The notes below the pieces were generated by a model. It was given only the letters and a program-made list of their open reading frames with translations, searched no databases and had not been told where the DNA came from. Of a DNA stretch of 64,000 bases, positions 19,141 through 29,086 are shown one piece after another; within the stretch, counting starts at the first letter, position 1, and each line of letters opens with the position of its first letter. A program made the translations under genes and the position numbers. The stretch comes from Methanobacteriota archaeon (GTDB lineage Archaea > Methanobacteriota > Methanobacteria > Methanobacteriales > Methanobacteriaceae). Location of the stretch: assembly GCA_023436175.1 (NCBI GenBank), contig JAEZKE010000134.1, positions 7,251-71,250 on the forward strand, read 5' to 3'.

Positions 19141-19489
19141 TAACGCCTCCAACAGGATTAATACATTTAAAATAATGTTTAAACTGGCATATTATAATTT
19201 GAGTTTCATAAAAATACTCATTTATGTAAGAGCACATGAAAACTATTATTAAAAAATTTAAAGCTAAATAATTTAAACATAAAGGAATTATTTGTAAATT
19301 CATTGCAAGATAAGATTTAAACTTAAATAAAAATTTAATATTTCATATATATTTTATTTATAAATCTAAATGGAGATTTAAGTACATATATGACTTTTGG
19401 GACGTTTTTATTTAGTTGAGTAAGTAGTTGTACAAAGTATATATTCCTGTTAGAATGATTATTATTTAATTTTTCAAGGAGATGGTACA
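19141..19489. other. Divergent intergenic region, GyrI copy 3 / DUF5654 gene
   Basis: About 350 bp of AT-rich DNA holding two divergent promoters. The only distinct feature is the 20-bp motif at 19226-19245. No small gene was seen. Confidence 0.5.
19226..19245 (-). promoter_or_regulatory. 20-bp motif upstream of GyrI-like copy 3
   Basis: Exact second copy of GTAAGAGCACATGAAAACTA, 90 bp upstream of the copy 3 start. See the entry at 18596. Confidence 0.5.
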
Positions 19490-19741
19490 ATGGGAGAAGT
19501 AGATGCAAAGAAATTATTTCTTGAAACATTTGCGGCTTTAATTACTGCGGCATTTGGTTTAATTGCAGCTCTTGCGTGGAATGAGGCTATTAAAGCTTTA
19601 ATTGCCCAATTTTTCAAGGCAGGTAACGAATTAATGGGATTATTTGTATATGCGATAATTGTTACAGTAATAGCAATTTTAGTAACTTATATAATTGCAA
19701 GAGCTTTATCACGATATGGGCTGGAACTTACAAAGAAATAG
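19490..19741 (+). CDS. DUF5654 small membrane protein, copy 1
   Basis: 83 aa with two membrane helices (about 11-31 and 46-68). The first holds FAALITAAFGLIAALAWNEA, the hallmark of a small family found in methanogens. N-terminal MGEVDAKKLF and the C-terminal basic tail are cytoplasmic by the positive-inside rule. ATG follows GGAGATGGTACA. A close paralog lies 226 bp downstream in the same orientation. Function is unknown; size and topology suit a small helper or stress membrane protein. Confidence 0.75.
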   Translation: MGEVDAKKLFLETFAALITAAFGLIAALAWNEAIKALIAQFFKAGNELMGLFVYAIIVTVIAILVTYIIARALSRYGLELTKK

Positions 19742-19967
19742 CACAAAGAATTTAAACAGTTTTATTTTTTTATATTATTCAATATATAAATCTGGCTGAA
19801 AATCAGTAATCATTTTGAATTCTAATATTAAATGTAACTTCTTTATACTTTTTTAAAATTGCAATTTATCATGAATAACCTCTTTTAACTCAATCTAATT
19901 AAATTGAATAAAAATAAATAATATTATTAATATAATTATTGTTATTAAATGAATGGGAGGTAATTGA

Positions 19968-20219
19968 ATGGATAGTAGTGATTCTAAAAAATTATTTCTG
20001 CAAACATTCGCGGCTTTAATTACTGCGGCATTTGGTTTAATTGCTGCACTTGCATGGAACCAGGCAATACAAGCTTTGATCCTTTTATATATAGGCACTG
20101 GTAATGCGCTCATGGGACTCTTTATCTATGCCATAATTATAACCATCATAGCCCTCATAGCAACTTATGCAATTGCAAGATCTTTAGCCAGATATGGAGT
20201 GGAAATGCCAGAAAAATAG
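19968..20219 (+). CDS. DUF5654 small membrane protein, copy 2
   Basis: 83 aa, about 70 percent identical by eye to the copy at 19490 (FAALITAAFGLIAALAWNQA in helix 1, then a second helix 46-68 and a short basic tail). ATG follows GGGAGGTAATTGA. The 226-bp spacer suggests separate promoters. This is a tandem duplication with most change in the ends and in the loop between helices. Confidence 0.75.
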   Translation: MDSSDSKKLFLQTFAALITAAFGLIAALAWNQAIQALILLYIGTGNALMGLFIYAIIITIIALIATYAIARSLARYGVEMPEK

Positions 20220-20243
20220 TGGCTTAATTTTTAATTGGGGTAT

Positions 20244-20597
20244 CTATCGATGTTCAACATATTCAAATAATGAGCCATCCGGATGTTGAACAGTCATATT
20301 TATTCCAGTTGGCACTTTGGAAGGCCCTCTAACAATTTTAGAGCCTTTTTCTTCTAAAAAAGTTTTAAATTGACCTATAGAATCAACTAAAATTGTGGTT
20401 TTAGTTTCTTTAAAAGGTTTTAAAGATTTCTCGGTACCTGCAATGATTAGTATATTTCCAAGTTGTGCCAGTTCTAATCCTGCTTGAGGCATAGTGAATC
20501 TTAATTCTGTCTTTGAATCAAGTAATGTTTCATAAAAATCGAGATATTCATCTAAATCATTTACAAAGACGCGTGATAATATTTTTAGTATTTTCAT
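20244..20597 (-). CDS. VOC-family (glyoxalase-like) protein
   Basis: 117 aa single vicinal-oxygen-chelate domain: two beta-alpha-beta-beta-beta units, with RVFVNDLDEYLDFYETLL at the start and VQHPDGSLFEYVEHR at the end. The E near the C terminus is a typical metal ligand, but the full set of metal residues is not obvious, so it may be a binding rather than catalytic member. It is convergent with the DUF5654 gene and lies just before tRNA-Ser. Confidence 0.75.
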   Translation of the reverse strand: MKILKILSRVFVNDLDEYLDFYETLLDSKTELRFTMPQAGLELAQLGNILIIAGTEKSLKPFKETKTTILVDSIGQFKTFLEEKGSKIVRGPSKVPTGINMTVQHPDGSLFEYVEHR

Positions 20598-20617
20598 TAT
20601 TCATCTACCTTTTAAAG

Positions 20618-20706
<89 letters not shown>

Positions 20707-20746
20707 ACTGATTTTTTATTTGGGTTGAAAAGGGAGTATTTTTGAT

Positions 20747-20971
20747 CAACCTGTCAAACCTTCGGTTTGATTGCCCGAAAATAAAAAATTTTCGACGACG
20801 CTCGAAAATCCATGGGATTTTCGGCGTCCCAAACACTTTGTGTTTGAGGACTTTTTTTAAAAGCCTTCGAAAAATCTTTAATTTTTCGGGGTGTGTAAAA
20901 ATCCTTGATTTTTACGGTTGAAAATCGGAGATTTTCAAACACCAAAAATTCTCCGAATTTTTGAGCGGTTG
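20747..20971. repeat. Hairpin array 1 (eight tandem palindromes) upstream of tRNA-Ser(CGA)
   Basis: Eight short palindromes follow one another: arms at 20754/20764, 20776/20788, 20803/20815, 20830/20840, 20868/20881, 20895/20907, 20920/20930 and 20944/20955, each 7-9 bp with 3-5 nt loops (for example CGAAAATCC-ATG-GGATTTTCG). GGTGT (20890-20894) and ACACC (20939-20943) enclose two of them, and CAACC (20747-20751) with GGTTG (20967-20971) enclose the whole set. No credible coding frame. The same style of array occurs at four other sites in the window. Confidence 0.8.
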
Positions 20972-20976
20972 GACTT

Positions 20977-20990
20977 GACTATCCCTGCAA
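20977..20990 (-). repeat. Partial copy of the tRNA-Ser 5' end
   Basis: GACTATCCCTGCAA matches GACTATCCCGGCAA at 20694-20707 (the 5' end of tRNA-Ser) at 13 of 14 bases; the match extends leftward as GACTTGACTATCCC vs GACTAGACTATCCC. It lies just outside hairpin array 1, so the array is bracketed by the tRNA 5' end and its copy. Confidence 0.55.
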
Positions 20991-21245
20991 ATAAATAATA
21001 AATTAAACTTTTTATTATTCAAAATAGTTTTGGTGAAACTATTTTAAATGTTTTTTTAGATGGAAAAATATGGTTATTACTTAATTGGATAAATTATCGC
21101 AAAAAAGCATTTTCTAAAGGTTGGATTAATGTTTTATTTAAAAATAAATTAAAAAATAGTTTAATGAATGAATTCCACCATCTACCTATTTAAAAAGATA
21201 AAAAACTTCACTTTGAGTGAATATAATATAATGAAAAAGGTAAGG

Positions 21246-21740
21246 TTAGGCAGTTTCAGGGGTAGGTCCTGTATTGAGGACTATTGCACTATCTGCTGAG
21301 TTCTTTAAGGCTATACTGAAACCGGGTTCGGCTCCAATTACCATGGTTTCTTTCCCATTTTCTTTAGCGATGTTTATCAATGGTAAAAAGTCAGCATTAC
21401 GAGTCATGAGAGCAATAACATCAATATTAGGATTATAAACAAGTTCGAAAGCTTCTACAGCAAGTTGAACATCTACATCTCCTGCTACTATTATGGGAGT
21501 AAAACCTTGATTTACTACAGCTTCTATAAGCTTATCTGAAGCATACTGGTTCATAAGAACCTTTGCAACCTTTATTGTACCGTTTTCTGATACTATTTCT
21601 TTTATCATTTCTAGATCCAGATGGAATTCATTTCTGAGCATATTTGGCCCATCTACAAGCAGTCCAATATTTCGCTCATTGGATCGCCTTGTCAACGGAA
21701 TATACTGCTTAAATGAACTTAATTTTTCTAGATTACGCAT
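21246..21740 (-). CDS. NYN-domain (PIN-like) protein, TIGR00288 family
   Basis: 164 aa. A NYN/LabA-like nuclease fold: [14 protein letters not shown] near the N terminus supplies the first metal-binding Asp, [13 protein letters not shown] the second acidic pair, and [10 protein letters not shown] the third. The family is conserved in methanogens and predicted to cut RNA, but it is not characterised. Start ATG at 21740 follows GGAGG. It is monocistronic. Confidence 0.82.
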   Translation of the reverse strand: MRNLEKLSSFKQYIPLTRRSNERNIGLLVDGPNMLRNEFHLDLEMIKEIVSENGTIKVAKVLMNQYASDKLIEAVVNQGFTPIIVAGDVDVQLAVEAFELVYNPNIDVIALMTRNADFLPLINIAKENGKETMVIGAEPGFSIALKNSADSAIVLNTGPTPETA

Positions 21741-22139
21741 TTTTTCCTCCTAATTATTTGTTTAAATAATTTGAATGAATATTTTAATGTATTATATAAA
21801 TTTATATTTAGTAATTGTTAATAACTTGAGAATTTCTCATTTAAGGTTGTGATTTCGGCCGTTAATATGAAAATTTTTCATAGTTAATATATATCTTTTA
21901 TTATTTATAATCTATTAAATAGATATGCCCAAATCATTACCAAATTTAACCCATAAAAGCTCTCATTTTGAATCAAAATTTAATGAATTGAAGGTATAAT
22001 TTAAACTTTTTATGGTTAGTACCCACAATCAAAAGTTTTCAATAAATTCAGATGATCAAAAACATTTTTATTAATTATTTATAAATCACAAGTTTTAAAT
22101 ATTAAACTGACTAATCAGTCTATAAAGATATGGCTTCAT
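21741..22139. other. Divergent intergenic region, NYN gene / TetR gene
   Basis: About 400 bp, very AT-rich. It holds two short AT hairpins (GAGAATTTCTC at 21828-21838 and TGAAAATTTTTCA at 21868-21880) and the TetR operator candidate near 22106. No gene seen. Confidence 0.45.
22106..22119. promoter_or_regulatory. TetR operator candidate upstream of tetR
   Basis: ACTGA-CTAA-TCAGT, a perfect 5-bp inverted repeat 21 bp before the tetR ATG, positioned to block transcription. A related half-site pattern (GACTGACAGGTCAATC) precedes the next gene, supporting a shared repressor. Confidence 0.6.
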
Positions 22140-22715
22140 ATGTGGTGTTATTCATTGAAAGAAAAAGAACTTAAAATATTAGATGCGTCTCTAAAACTTT
22201 TTGTTGAAAGGGGATTTCATGGAACTTCCACTGCAGAGATTGCAAAAACTGCAGGTGTTGCTACCGGAACTCTATTCCATTATTTTAAAACTAAAGAGGA
22301 ATTAATAAACTGTTTATATCTGTACACCAAAGAAAATATGTTAAGTGAAATTAGCGAACATTACAACAATAAAAAAACATTTAAAGAAAATATACGGGCA
22401 TTATGGCTTAAATTTATATACTTTGGTATTAATGAACCTTATAAATTTCAATTTATACTTACTTTTCACTGTTCACCTTATATAACGTCACTAACTCAAG
22501 AACAGCTTGAAACATACACTGAAAGTATGCTTGGAATTTATAAAGTTGGTATTGAAGACCAAAAAATCAAGAAAATACCATTTAAGATGGCAATGGATTA
22601 TTTGTGGGGTAACATAGTCGCTACGGTAAATCATTTTGAGAAATATCCTGAAAACTTAAATGAAAAAAATCTAAACGCTGCTTTTGAACTTTTATGGAAT
22701 GGAATTTCAGAATAA
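22140..22715 (+). CDS. TetR-family transcriptional regulator (aldo-keto reductase unit)
   Basis: 191 aa. N-terminal TetR helix-turn-helix (about 10-55; [20 protein letters not shown] then [17 protein letters not shown]), followed by a ligand-binding helical domain. ATG at 22140 is used here; a TTG six codons later (KEKELKIL follows) is also possible. It lies 61 bp upstream of the aldo-keto reductase, same strand, with similar inverted repeats before both genes. It most likely represses itself and the reductase until an electrophile or carbonyl ligand binds. Confidence 0.9.
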   Translation: MWCYSLKEKELKILDASLKLFVERGFHGTSTAEIAKTAGVATGTLFHYFKTKEELINCLYLYTKENMLSEISEHYNNKKTFKENIRALWLKFIYFGINEPYKFQFILTFHCSPYITSLTQEQLETYTESMLGIYKVGIEDQKIKKIPFKMAMDYLWGNIVATVNHFEKYPENLNEKNLNAAFELLWNGISE

Positions 22716-22738
22716 TTAAATTTTTAAGTTAATTATTA

Positions 22739-22754
22739 GACTGACAGGTCAATC
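22739..22754. promoter_or_regulatory. Second TetR operator candidate, upstream of the aldo-keto reductase
   Basis: GACTGACAGGTCAATC is an imperfect palindrome (core TGAC-AG-GTCA) 22 bp before the reductase ATG. It shares ACTGA with the site before tetR. Confidence 0.5.
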
Positions 22755-22776
22755 GATAGATGGATGAGGTAATGAA

Positions 22777-24003
22777 ATGCAGATGAGAGAAATTAAAAAA
22801 AATGGCGATAAAATCTCAGCACTAGGATTTGGTGCAATGAGACTCCCTACAAAAACAGGTAGGATTGATAAAGAAAGCGCTAAAAAGCTGATTTATGATG
22901 CAATAAATAATGGAGTAAATTTCATTGACACAGCATATCCTTATCATGGTGGAGCAAGTGAATCATTTTTAGGAGAGATACTACAGGGTGAATATAGAAA
23001 GAAAGTAAAGCTCTGCACGAAAATGCCCTCATGGTTCATTAAAAAATATGATGATATGGAAAAATATCTGGAAATACAGCTTGAAAAACTCCAAACTGAT
23101 TATATTGATTATTATTTGATTCATTCCTTAGGTAAAGGCAGCTTTGAAAAACTAAAAGAACTTGGAGTTTTTGAATTTTTAGAAGATGCTAAAGCAAAGG
23201 GAAAAATAAAAAATATCGGTTTTTCATTCCATGACAATGTTAACTCATTTAAAGAGATTATAGATGCATATAATTGGGATGCCTGTTTAATTCAGTATAA
23301 TTATTTAGATGAACAAACTCAGGCAGGTACTGAAGGTTTAAAATATGCACATTCAAAAGGGGTGGCTGTTTTCATTATGGAGCCTTTAAAAGGGGGCCTC
23401 CTTGCTGGAAAAGTCCCTGAAAAGACACTGAAAATATGGGACAAATCTCCGGTTAAAAGAAGCCCTGCAGACTGGGCCTTAAGGTGGGTCTTGAACCACC
23501 CGGAAGTCACATGCGTTATTTCTGGAATGGGTGAGGAAGAGCAGATTAAAGAAAATCTCAAAGTTGCAAATGAAACTTTACCAAATTCACTCACTGGAGA
23601 TGAATTAAAACTTTACGATGAAGTTAAAGAGGTCTATGAAGATCTCATGGCAGTTGATTGTACAGGATGTGGTTACTGCATGCCTTGTCCAAGAGGGGTT
23701 GATATCCCTAGATGTTTTGAAATTTATAATCATAAATACATGTTTAATGAAGGATTTAGAGCTTCTTTTCTCTATTTGGGGCAATTGGGCGGCATTATGG
23801 GTGATGATGAAACCCATGCAGGACTTTGTACTAACTGTGGGAAATGTGTAAAGGCATGCCCTCAAAAAATAGATATCCCGAAACATTTAGGAGATGTTTC
23901 AAAAGAAATTGGGGGTAGGGGATTTAAATATAAACTGAAAATTGGAAAAGCAGTACTTGTACCTGTTTTCAGTGCTTTCATGTCTTTAAGCTCAAGGTTA
24001 TAA
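22777..24003 (+). CDS. Aldo/keto reductase with C-terminal ferredoxin domain
   Basis: 408 aa. Residues about 5-290 are an AKR barrel with the catalytic Asp-Tyr pair in [11 protein letters not shown], the Lys in CTKMP and the His in YYLIHSLG. Two 4Fe-4S motifs follow: [10 protein letters not shown] about 290 and [11 protein letters not shown] about 350. This fused form is common in anaerobes; it probably reduces carbonyls using ferredoxin or NADPH electrons. Start ATG at 22777 after GATGAGGTAATGAA. A TetR gene precedes it. Confidence 0.92.
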   Translation: MQMREIKKNGDKISALGFGAMRLPTKTGRIDKESAKKLIYDAINNGVNFIDTAYPYHGGASESFLGEILQGEYRKKVKLCTKMPSWFIKKYDDMEKYLEIQLEKLQTDYIDYYLIHSLGKGSFEKLKELGVFEFLEDAKAKGKIKNIGFSFHDNVNSFKEIIDAYNWDACLIQYNYLDEQTQAGTEGLKYAHSKGVAVFIMEPLKGGLLAGKVPEKTLKIWDKSPVKRSPADWALRWVLNHPEVTCVISGMGEEEQIKENLKVANETLPNSLTGDELKLYDEVKEVYEDLMAVDCTGCGYCMPCPRGVDIPRCFEIYNHKYMFNEGFRASFLYLGQLGGIMGDDETHAGLCTNCGKCVKACPQKIDIPKHLGDVSKEIGGRGFKYKLKIGKAVLVPVFSAFMSLSSRL

Positions 24004-24017
24004 ATAAAACCCAATTT

Positions 24018-24620
24018 TTATTTATTTTTTAATAATTTTGAACCATCTGAGAACCCATCACCTATTTTTTCACCCAATTTATAGTAATTTCGAGTAGACA
24101 TATCAAAAATAATGGGTAAAAGCTTTTCAGGATCTATTCTGCTCAATTTTTTGCCTGATTTGGAGGTTATGGCCATTAAAACTTCTTCATTCGCTTTTAA
24201 GTCTACAACTTCCCCTATAAACATGGTATGTGACCCTAAATTGACGGTTTCTTTTAATTTACATTCTAATACTACAGGAAATTCCTTAACATAAGGCGCA
24301 TCAACTAATTTACTTTTTACTGGAGTTAAATTAGATACTTCAAATTTATCCGCTTTTTTTCCAGATGCAAGCCCAAAATAATCTGCTTCCTCCACATATT
24401 TTTCAGGAGGAATACTTACAGTAAATGCGTTTCTTTTCATGATATTATGGTAAGTGTAAGTTGCTTCACGCAAGGATATGTATATGCAGGGAGGTACAAA
24501 ACAGCACATGCCTGCAGCGGCGGCATTCATTATATTTGGTTTTCCTTCGCTGTCATATGAGCCTACCATAAAAACAGGCGTGGGAAAACCTAAAGTTTTT
24601 GGCCCAAGACTTTTTTTCAT
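24018..24620 (-). CDS. Flavin reductase-like FMN-binding protein (flavoredoxin family)
   Basis: 200 aa split-barrel flavin-binding protein: PVFMVGSYDSEGKPNIMNAA near the N terminus, FTVSIPPEKYVEEADYFGLASG in the middle, and HTMFIGEVVDL before the C-terminal strands. Members bind FMN and transfer electrons or reduce flavins. It heads a minus-strand cluster with a small unknown gene and a membrane methyltransferase, and is convergent with the aldo-keto reductase, 15 bp apart. Confidence 0.85.
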   Translation of the reverse strand: MKKSLGPKTLGFPTPVFMVGSYDSEGKPNIMNAAAAGMCCFVPPCIYISLREATYTYHNIMKRNAFTVSIPPEKYVEEADYFGLASGKKADKFEVSNLTPVKSKLVDAPYVKEFPVVLECKLKETVNLGSHTMFIGEVVDLKANEEVLMAITSKSGKKLSRIDPEKLLPIIFDMSTRNYYKLGEKIGDGFSDGSKLLKNK

Positions 24621-24657
24621 ATTTTCACCTCAAATTAATATTAATTAAACTTCTATT

Positions 24658-24930
24658 TTAAGTACTATTTTCATCTGCTTTTATTAATTCAATGAATTTA
24701 TCCATATCCTTAACGTTGAATATAAATTTAGGCGGGGCATTTTTTGGTCTTATTGGCATTAGACAGCATACTGCAGATTCTCTCTGGTAATATTCAAAAA
24801 TATCTTCAAACCAATTACCATCTTCTTCCTTCTCAAATGTAATTTCCATAACATTTGAATGCTTTTCTACAGTGCATTTCTTATCTTTCAGAGCTTTTTT
24901 CAGCTCTTCAAGCTTAATATCAGATTCCAT
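24658..24930 (-). CDS. Small uncharacterised protein with CC pair
   Basis: 90 aa, family not recognised. Pattern: N-terminal helix ([13 protein letters not shown]), strand (VMEITFEKE), a central segment [17 protein letters not shown] with adjacent cysteines, and a C-terminal helix. The compact alpha-beta plan suggests a soluble protein that may bind a ligand or metal at the CC. It lies between the flavoredoxin-like gene and the methyltransferase on the same strand with short gaps, so it probably shares a transcript. Confidence 0.6.
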   Translation of the reverse strand: MESDIKLEELKKALKDKKCTVEKHSNVMEITFEKEEDGNWFEDIFEYYQRESAVCCLMPIRPKNAPPKFIFNVKDMDKFIELIKADENST

Positions 24931-24951
24931 AATATTTCCTTTATTTAAACT

Positions 24952-25527
24952 TTACATTAATTTAGGTATTAGCATTGGAGTTTCCTCTTTATACTTTTTA
25001 TACTCATCTCCAAATTTAATGATTAACTCTTTTTCTTCTTTCTTTATTCTAACTGCAAATGCAATTAAAGCCAGAATATAAAATAATAATCCATACAAAT
25101 TCCAGGAAATGATTGCAATGCCCGAAAATAAGATTAAAATTGATAAATAAGAGGGATGCCTTATTTTGGAGTAGATACCTTTAGTTATAAGTTCTTGTCC
25201 TTCTGTTGTTTTGGAAAGCGGTACCCAGTTTTTTCCTAAATTCCCCCTTACAATGAAATTAAAGCCCATACCAGTAAGCATAATAATAAAACCAATTAAC
25301 ACAGGAATTTCTCCATAAACCATGTTATAAAGAACCAGTAATGCATTTAAAATAAGGCCTGTTTGGGGAATGGCAAGAAGGAATAGGGTATAATCCTTAA
25401 TTTTTACAGCTGCCGGCCAACCAACGATTTTAGCCCCATATCTGCGTGAAATGTGTAATCCAATATAAATATATGCTATTAAAAGTACAAGAAATAGATA
25501 TAACCATATTTCGTTCATTGCAATCAC
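24952..25527 (-). CDS. Isoprenylcysteine carboxyl methyltransferase-family membrane protein
   Basis: 191 aa with five or so membrane helices and the C-terminal ICMT/PEMT signature: GIYSKIRHPSYLSILIL (His-Pro pair) and KEEKELIIKFGDEYKKYK. The family methylates membrane-associated thiols or lipid head groups using SAM. Archaea lack standard prenylated CaaX proteins, so the substrate is open. GTG at 25527 or ATG at 25518 could start it. Confidence 0.8.
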   Translation of the reverse strand: MIAMNEIWLYLFLVLLIAYIYIGLHISRRYGAKIVGWPAAVKIKDYTLFLLAIPQTGLILNALLVLYNMVYGEIPVLIGFIIMLTGMGFNFIVRGNLGKNWVPLSKTTEGQELITKGIYSKIRHPSYLSILILFSGIAIISWNLYGLLFYILALIAFAVRIKKEEKELIIKFGDEYKKYKEETPMLIPKLM

Positions 25528-25805
25528 TTAACTAAGACTAATACAATTATAAGACTAAAAAAGTACTAAACTATCTATTTGTCGTCTTGTCATTTAAAAT
25601 AACTTTTTATTCTCTATTTTTAATATTAATTGGGCTCATTTATTTTTTTATTATCTCTTAAATATATTTAAATGGATATTATTAATAAGAATTATTATAA
25701 TAAGATTTTGGTTTATTATTTAGCAAATATTTATTCATTAAAATAGAATAATAATATTAAGTAAATTAATTGAATTATATTTAATATTGTAGTGACAAAA
25801 TACAT

Positions 25806-28514
25806 TTGGTTGAACTAATGACATCTATCAATTATTCCTTTTCAGATCTTGTGGATACAGATAGGATCAAGGAGTTATTAACTAGTTTTTATGAATTAAC
25901 GGGTATTATATCTGCTTTAGAAGATTTAGATGGAAATATTTTAGAGTGCACTGATGGTGTCGTTGCTATAGGATGGCAGGATATCTGTCTGAATTTTCAT
26001 CGTAGACATCCTGAAACCCTTAAAAAATGCAAAGAAAGTGGCGCTAAAATTTGTGACAAATTAAAAGCTGGTGAAAGGCAGTCTAGCCATATATGTCTTA
26101 ATGGCCTTGTGGATATGGCAGTGCCAATTTATATTGGGGGAGAGCATCTAGCTAACCTTTTTACAGGTCAGTTTTTCTTTAAGCCACCGAATATAGAATT
26201 TTTCCAAAAACAAGCACATAAATATGGTTTTGATGAAGAAGAATATCTAAAAGCATTATCTAAAGTTAATGTGTTTTCAGCAGAGTTTATTGAAAAGGGT
26301 ATTGGGTTTCTCAAAAATCTAGCAAGTGTAATTGGTGAAATGGGACTGGAAAAGAAAAAACTATTGGACAGTAAGAAAGTTTTACAGGAAAGTGAAGAAA
26401 GATACAGGGCACTTGTTGAAAATTCTCCAGATGCTATTTTCAGGATAAACAAAGAATTAAAATTTTTATATGCTAACCACGGTGCTGATACTTTTAATTT
26501 ACCTGCTGAAGCTTTAATTGGCAAAACTTTCAAAGAAATACCTTTATCTGAAGAAATGATGAATATGTGGGTTGAAAATATTGATAAAACTATTGATACA
26601 GGGAAAACACAGGAAATAGAATTTAAATTTCCATCGATCCATGGATTAATATTCTGTCAAACCCACATAATTCCAGAATATAATGCTGAAGGTGCAATTG
26701 AAACAGTGGTTCTTGTAAACCGCGATATTACAAAGCGTAAAAAAGCAGAAATTGCCCTTAAAGAGAATGAAAAAAGATTCCGGGCGCTGATAAATAATGC
26801 CACTGATTTAATCCACATACTTGATGAAAAGGGATCTATAATATTTGATTCTCCTTCCTCAGAACGCATTCTTGGTTATCCTGAAGGGTACTTCATAGGA
26901 AAAAATCTTTTAGATTTTGTTCATCCGGAGGATCTGGAAAAAGTAAATAAAAATTTACAAGATGTTTATAATGATAGAAACCCTGAAATTCCAATAGAAT
27001 CCAGAATTAGGGGAGTAAATGGTGAATATATTCCTGTAGAATCTTTATTCCAAAATCTGATTGATACTCCGGGAATAAATGGCATTGTTGTTACTACGCA
27101 TCCAGTTATAGAACGTAAAAAGACAGAGAACATGCTGCGATTCCAAGCAAACATCTTAAATGATGTTCGAGATTGTGTAATAGTCTATGATCTTCACGGA
27201 AAAATTATTTACTGGAATAAAGGAGCAGAATCCATATATGGTTATCTTGAGAAGGAAGTAATAGGTAATAATATTAAAATGCTTTATTTTAACAGAGATA
27301 AAGACCAATTTACGCTAGATTTAGAAGAAATTTTGAGGTCTGGAGAATATAATGGGGAATGGGAAGGTAAAAGAAAAGATGGTTCTAAAGTATATGTTGA
27401 TATAAGAGAAACAGTAATGCACGATTTGAATGGTAAAATAATTGGAATTATAGGAGTTTCTAAAGATATTAGCGAGCGTAAAAAAGTAGAAAAACAACTT
27501 AAAAGATCAGAGGCATATTATAGAACTATATTTGAAAATACGGGTACTGCAACCATTATAATTGAAGAAGATACCACCGTATCTCTTGTAAATGCAGAAT
27601 TTGAAAAACTTTATGGATATTCAAAAGGAGATATAGAAGGCAAAAAAAGCTGGAGAGAATTTGTAGCGCCTGATTACAAAATCAAAATAGAAGAATATCA
27701 TAATCTCAGGCGAATTGACCCGAAATTAGCTCCACGAAACTATGAATTTAAATTCATCGATAGATATGGCCGCATTAAAAATGTGTTCACAACTGTTGCT
27801 GTAATTCCTGGAACTAATAAAAGTTTGATATCCCTTTTGGATATAACTGATAATAAAATGGCTGAAAATAAAATTAAAGAGTCTTTACTGGAAAAGGAAG
27901 TACTTTTAAGGGAAATTCACCATAGAGTAAAAAATAACCTTCAGATCATATCCAGCTTACTTAATCTACAAACCTCCTATGTAGGGGGAGAAGAAACTAT
28001 AAATGTCCTAAAGGAAAGTCAGAACCGGGTTAAAACAATGGCCATGGTCCATGAAAAACTATACCAATCAGAAGATCTTAAGGATATCAACTTTAAGGAA
28101 TACTTAGAACATCTTGTCCCTGATTTGTTTTATTCCTATGGAATTAAAAGGGGAATAATTGATCTACAAATAGATGTGGATAATTTACAAATGGACATTG
28201 ACACAGCTATACCCTGCGGTTTAATTGTAAATGAACTTGTAACTAACAGTCTCAAATATGCATTCCCAGGCCCTGAAAGTAACGGAATAGTAAAAGTTAA
28301 ACTCAAAAAATTAGGGGATAAATTGGAACTTACTATATCTGATAATGGTAGGGGATTACCAGATGAGTTAAATATAGAGACTACTGAAACTCTCGGTTTA
28401 AAAATGGTAACTATTTTAGTAAACCAGTTGAAAGGGACCATAGAATTGGATAGAACTAATGGAACAAAATTCAGGATTATATTTAGAGAATTGAAATATA
28501 AAAGCAGAATTTAA
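25806..28514 (+). CDS. Sensor histidine kinase with PocR and four PAS domains
   Basis: 902 aa, soluble. Order: PocR ligand-binding domain (about 10-175, with cysteines that could hold a metal or redox group: C41, C60, C77, C82, C96), short coiled coil, PAS domains near 198-315, 320-440, 445-565 and 570-690, then a HisKA_2 box ([12 protein letters not shown], phosphoacceptor about residue 705) and a HATPase (DNGRGLP). Such kinases are abundant in Methanobacterium and sense small molecules or redox state. No response regulator is adjacent. TTG at 25806 or ATG at 25818 starts it. Confidence 0.93.
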   Translation: MVELMTSINYSFSDLVDTDRIKELLTSFYELTGIISALEDLDGNILECTDGVVAIGWQDICLNFHRRHPETLKKCKESGAKICDKLKAGERQSSHICLNGLVDMAVPIYIGGEHLANLFTGQFFFKPPNIEFFQKQAHKYGFDEEEYLKALSKVNVFSAEFIEKGIGFLKNLASVIGEMGLEKKKLLDSKKVLQESEERYRALVENSPDAIFRINKELKFLYANHGADTFNLPAEALIGKTFKEIPLSEEMMNMWVENIDKTIDTGKTQEIEFKFPSIHGLIFCQTHIIPEYNAEGAIETVVLVNRDITKRKKAEIALKENEKRFRALINNATDLIHILDEKGSIIFDSPSSERILGYPEGYFIGKNLLDFVHPEDLEKVNKNLQDVYNDRNPEIPIESRIRGVNGEYIPVESLFQNLIDTPGINGIVVTTHPVIERKKTENMLRFQANILNDVRDCVIVYDLHGKIIYWNKGAESIYGYLEKEVIGNNIKMLYFNRDKDQFTLDLEEILRSGEYNGEWEGKRKDGSKVYVDIRETVMHDLNGKIIGIIGVSKDISERKKVEKQLKRSEAYYRTIFENTGTATIIIEEDTTVSLVNAEFEKLYGYSKGDIEGKKSWREFVAPDYKIKIEEYHNLRRIDPKLAPRNYEFKFIDRYGRIKNVFTTVAVIPGTNKSLISLLDITDNKMAENKIKESLLEKEVLLREIHHRVKNNLQIISSLLNLQTSYVGGEETINVLKESQNRVKTMAMVHEKLYQSEDLKDINFKEYLEHLVPDLFYSYGIKRGIIDLQIDVDNLQMDIDTAIPCGLIVNELVTNSLKYAFPGPESNGIVKVKLKKLGDKLELTISDNGRGLPDELNIETTETLGLKMVTILVNQLKGTIELDRTNGTKFRIIFRELKYKSRI

Positions 28515-28550
28515 GAATATAATCAGTTAACAGCATATAAATAAATTAAG

Positions 28551-28712
28551 TTATTTGCTCTCTTCTCTTTTATCCCTTTCTACCCCATCTTTTACATATC
28601 TAACCAGAAGATCATTCATGGTGATTCCTTTTTTAATGGCCATTATTTTAACTTCATTTTTAAGTTCTGCATCTGCTCTCATTGCAATCTGGACAATTTT
28701 TTTATCTGCCAT
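28551..28712 (-). CDS. Small ribbon-helix-helix-like protein
   Basis: 53 aa on the minus strand. The sequence MADKKIVQIAMRADAEL, continuing with an amphipathic helix pair (KNEVKIMAIKKGITMNDLLV), has the beta-strand then helix-turn-helix plan of Arc/CopG ribbon-helix-helix proteins, which bind DNA as dimers. Start ATG at 28712. It is convergent with the kinase gene. No partner toxin is next to it, so it could regulate itself or be an orphan. Confidence 0.6.
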   Translation of the reverse strand: MADKKIVQIAMRADAELKNEVKIMAIKKGITMNDLLVRYVKDGVERDKREESK

Positions 28713-29086
28713 ATAATCTTCTCATATTAAGTGATATGTATTACTATGTAAATAATTATAATTATTTTTTTATTTTTAGTTAACTTTTTAGAAATTTAAT
28801 AAAATAATTAATTAGATAAAGGATGAATTTTATCTACTTTTTGGAATATCATACAAATTCTTCTTTTTTTTAAATTATCAATGAAAACAGGGATATTTGA
28901 CTATAAAACGTGATTATATTCACAATATTGTAATTAAAAAATAAATATAAGTGATATTATAATATTAACAGATTAATTTGTTTAAAATACTCTTCAAAAG
29001 AGCCTATCTGCTTGAAAAATCATTAAATGGGTATTATTGCATAAAATTCTTTAAATTATCTCATAGTTAATTAATGGGTGTGATTT
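28713..29086. other. Divergent intergenic region
   Basis: About 374 bp, very AT-rich, between the small ribbon-helix-helix gene and the MarR gene. Promoters of both should lie here. I see no gene or strong repeat. Confidence 0.4.

Noticed and set aside
20754..20945. 63-codon minus-strand frame in hairpin array 1
   Set aside because: Its residues follow the repeated hairpin units; no ribosome site or homology.
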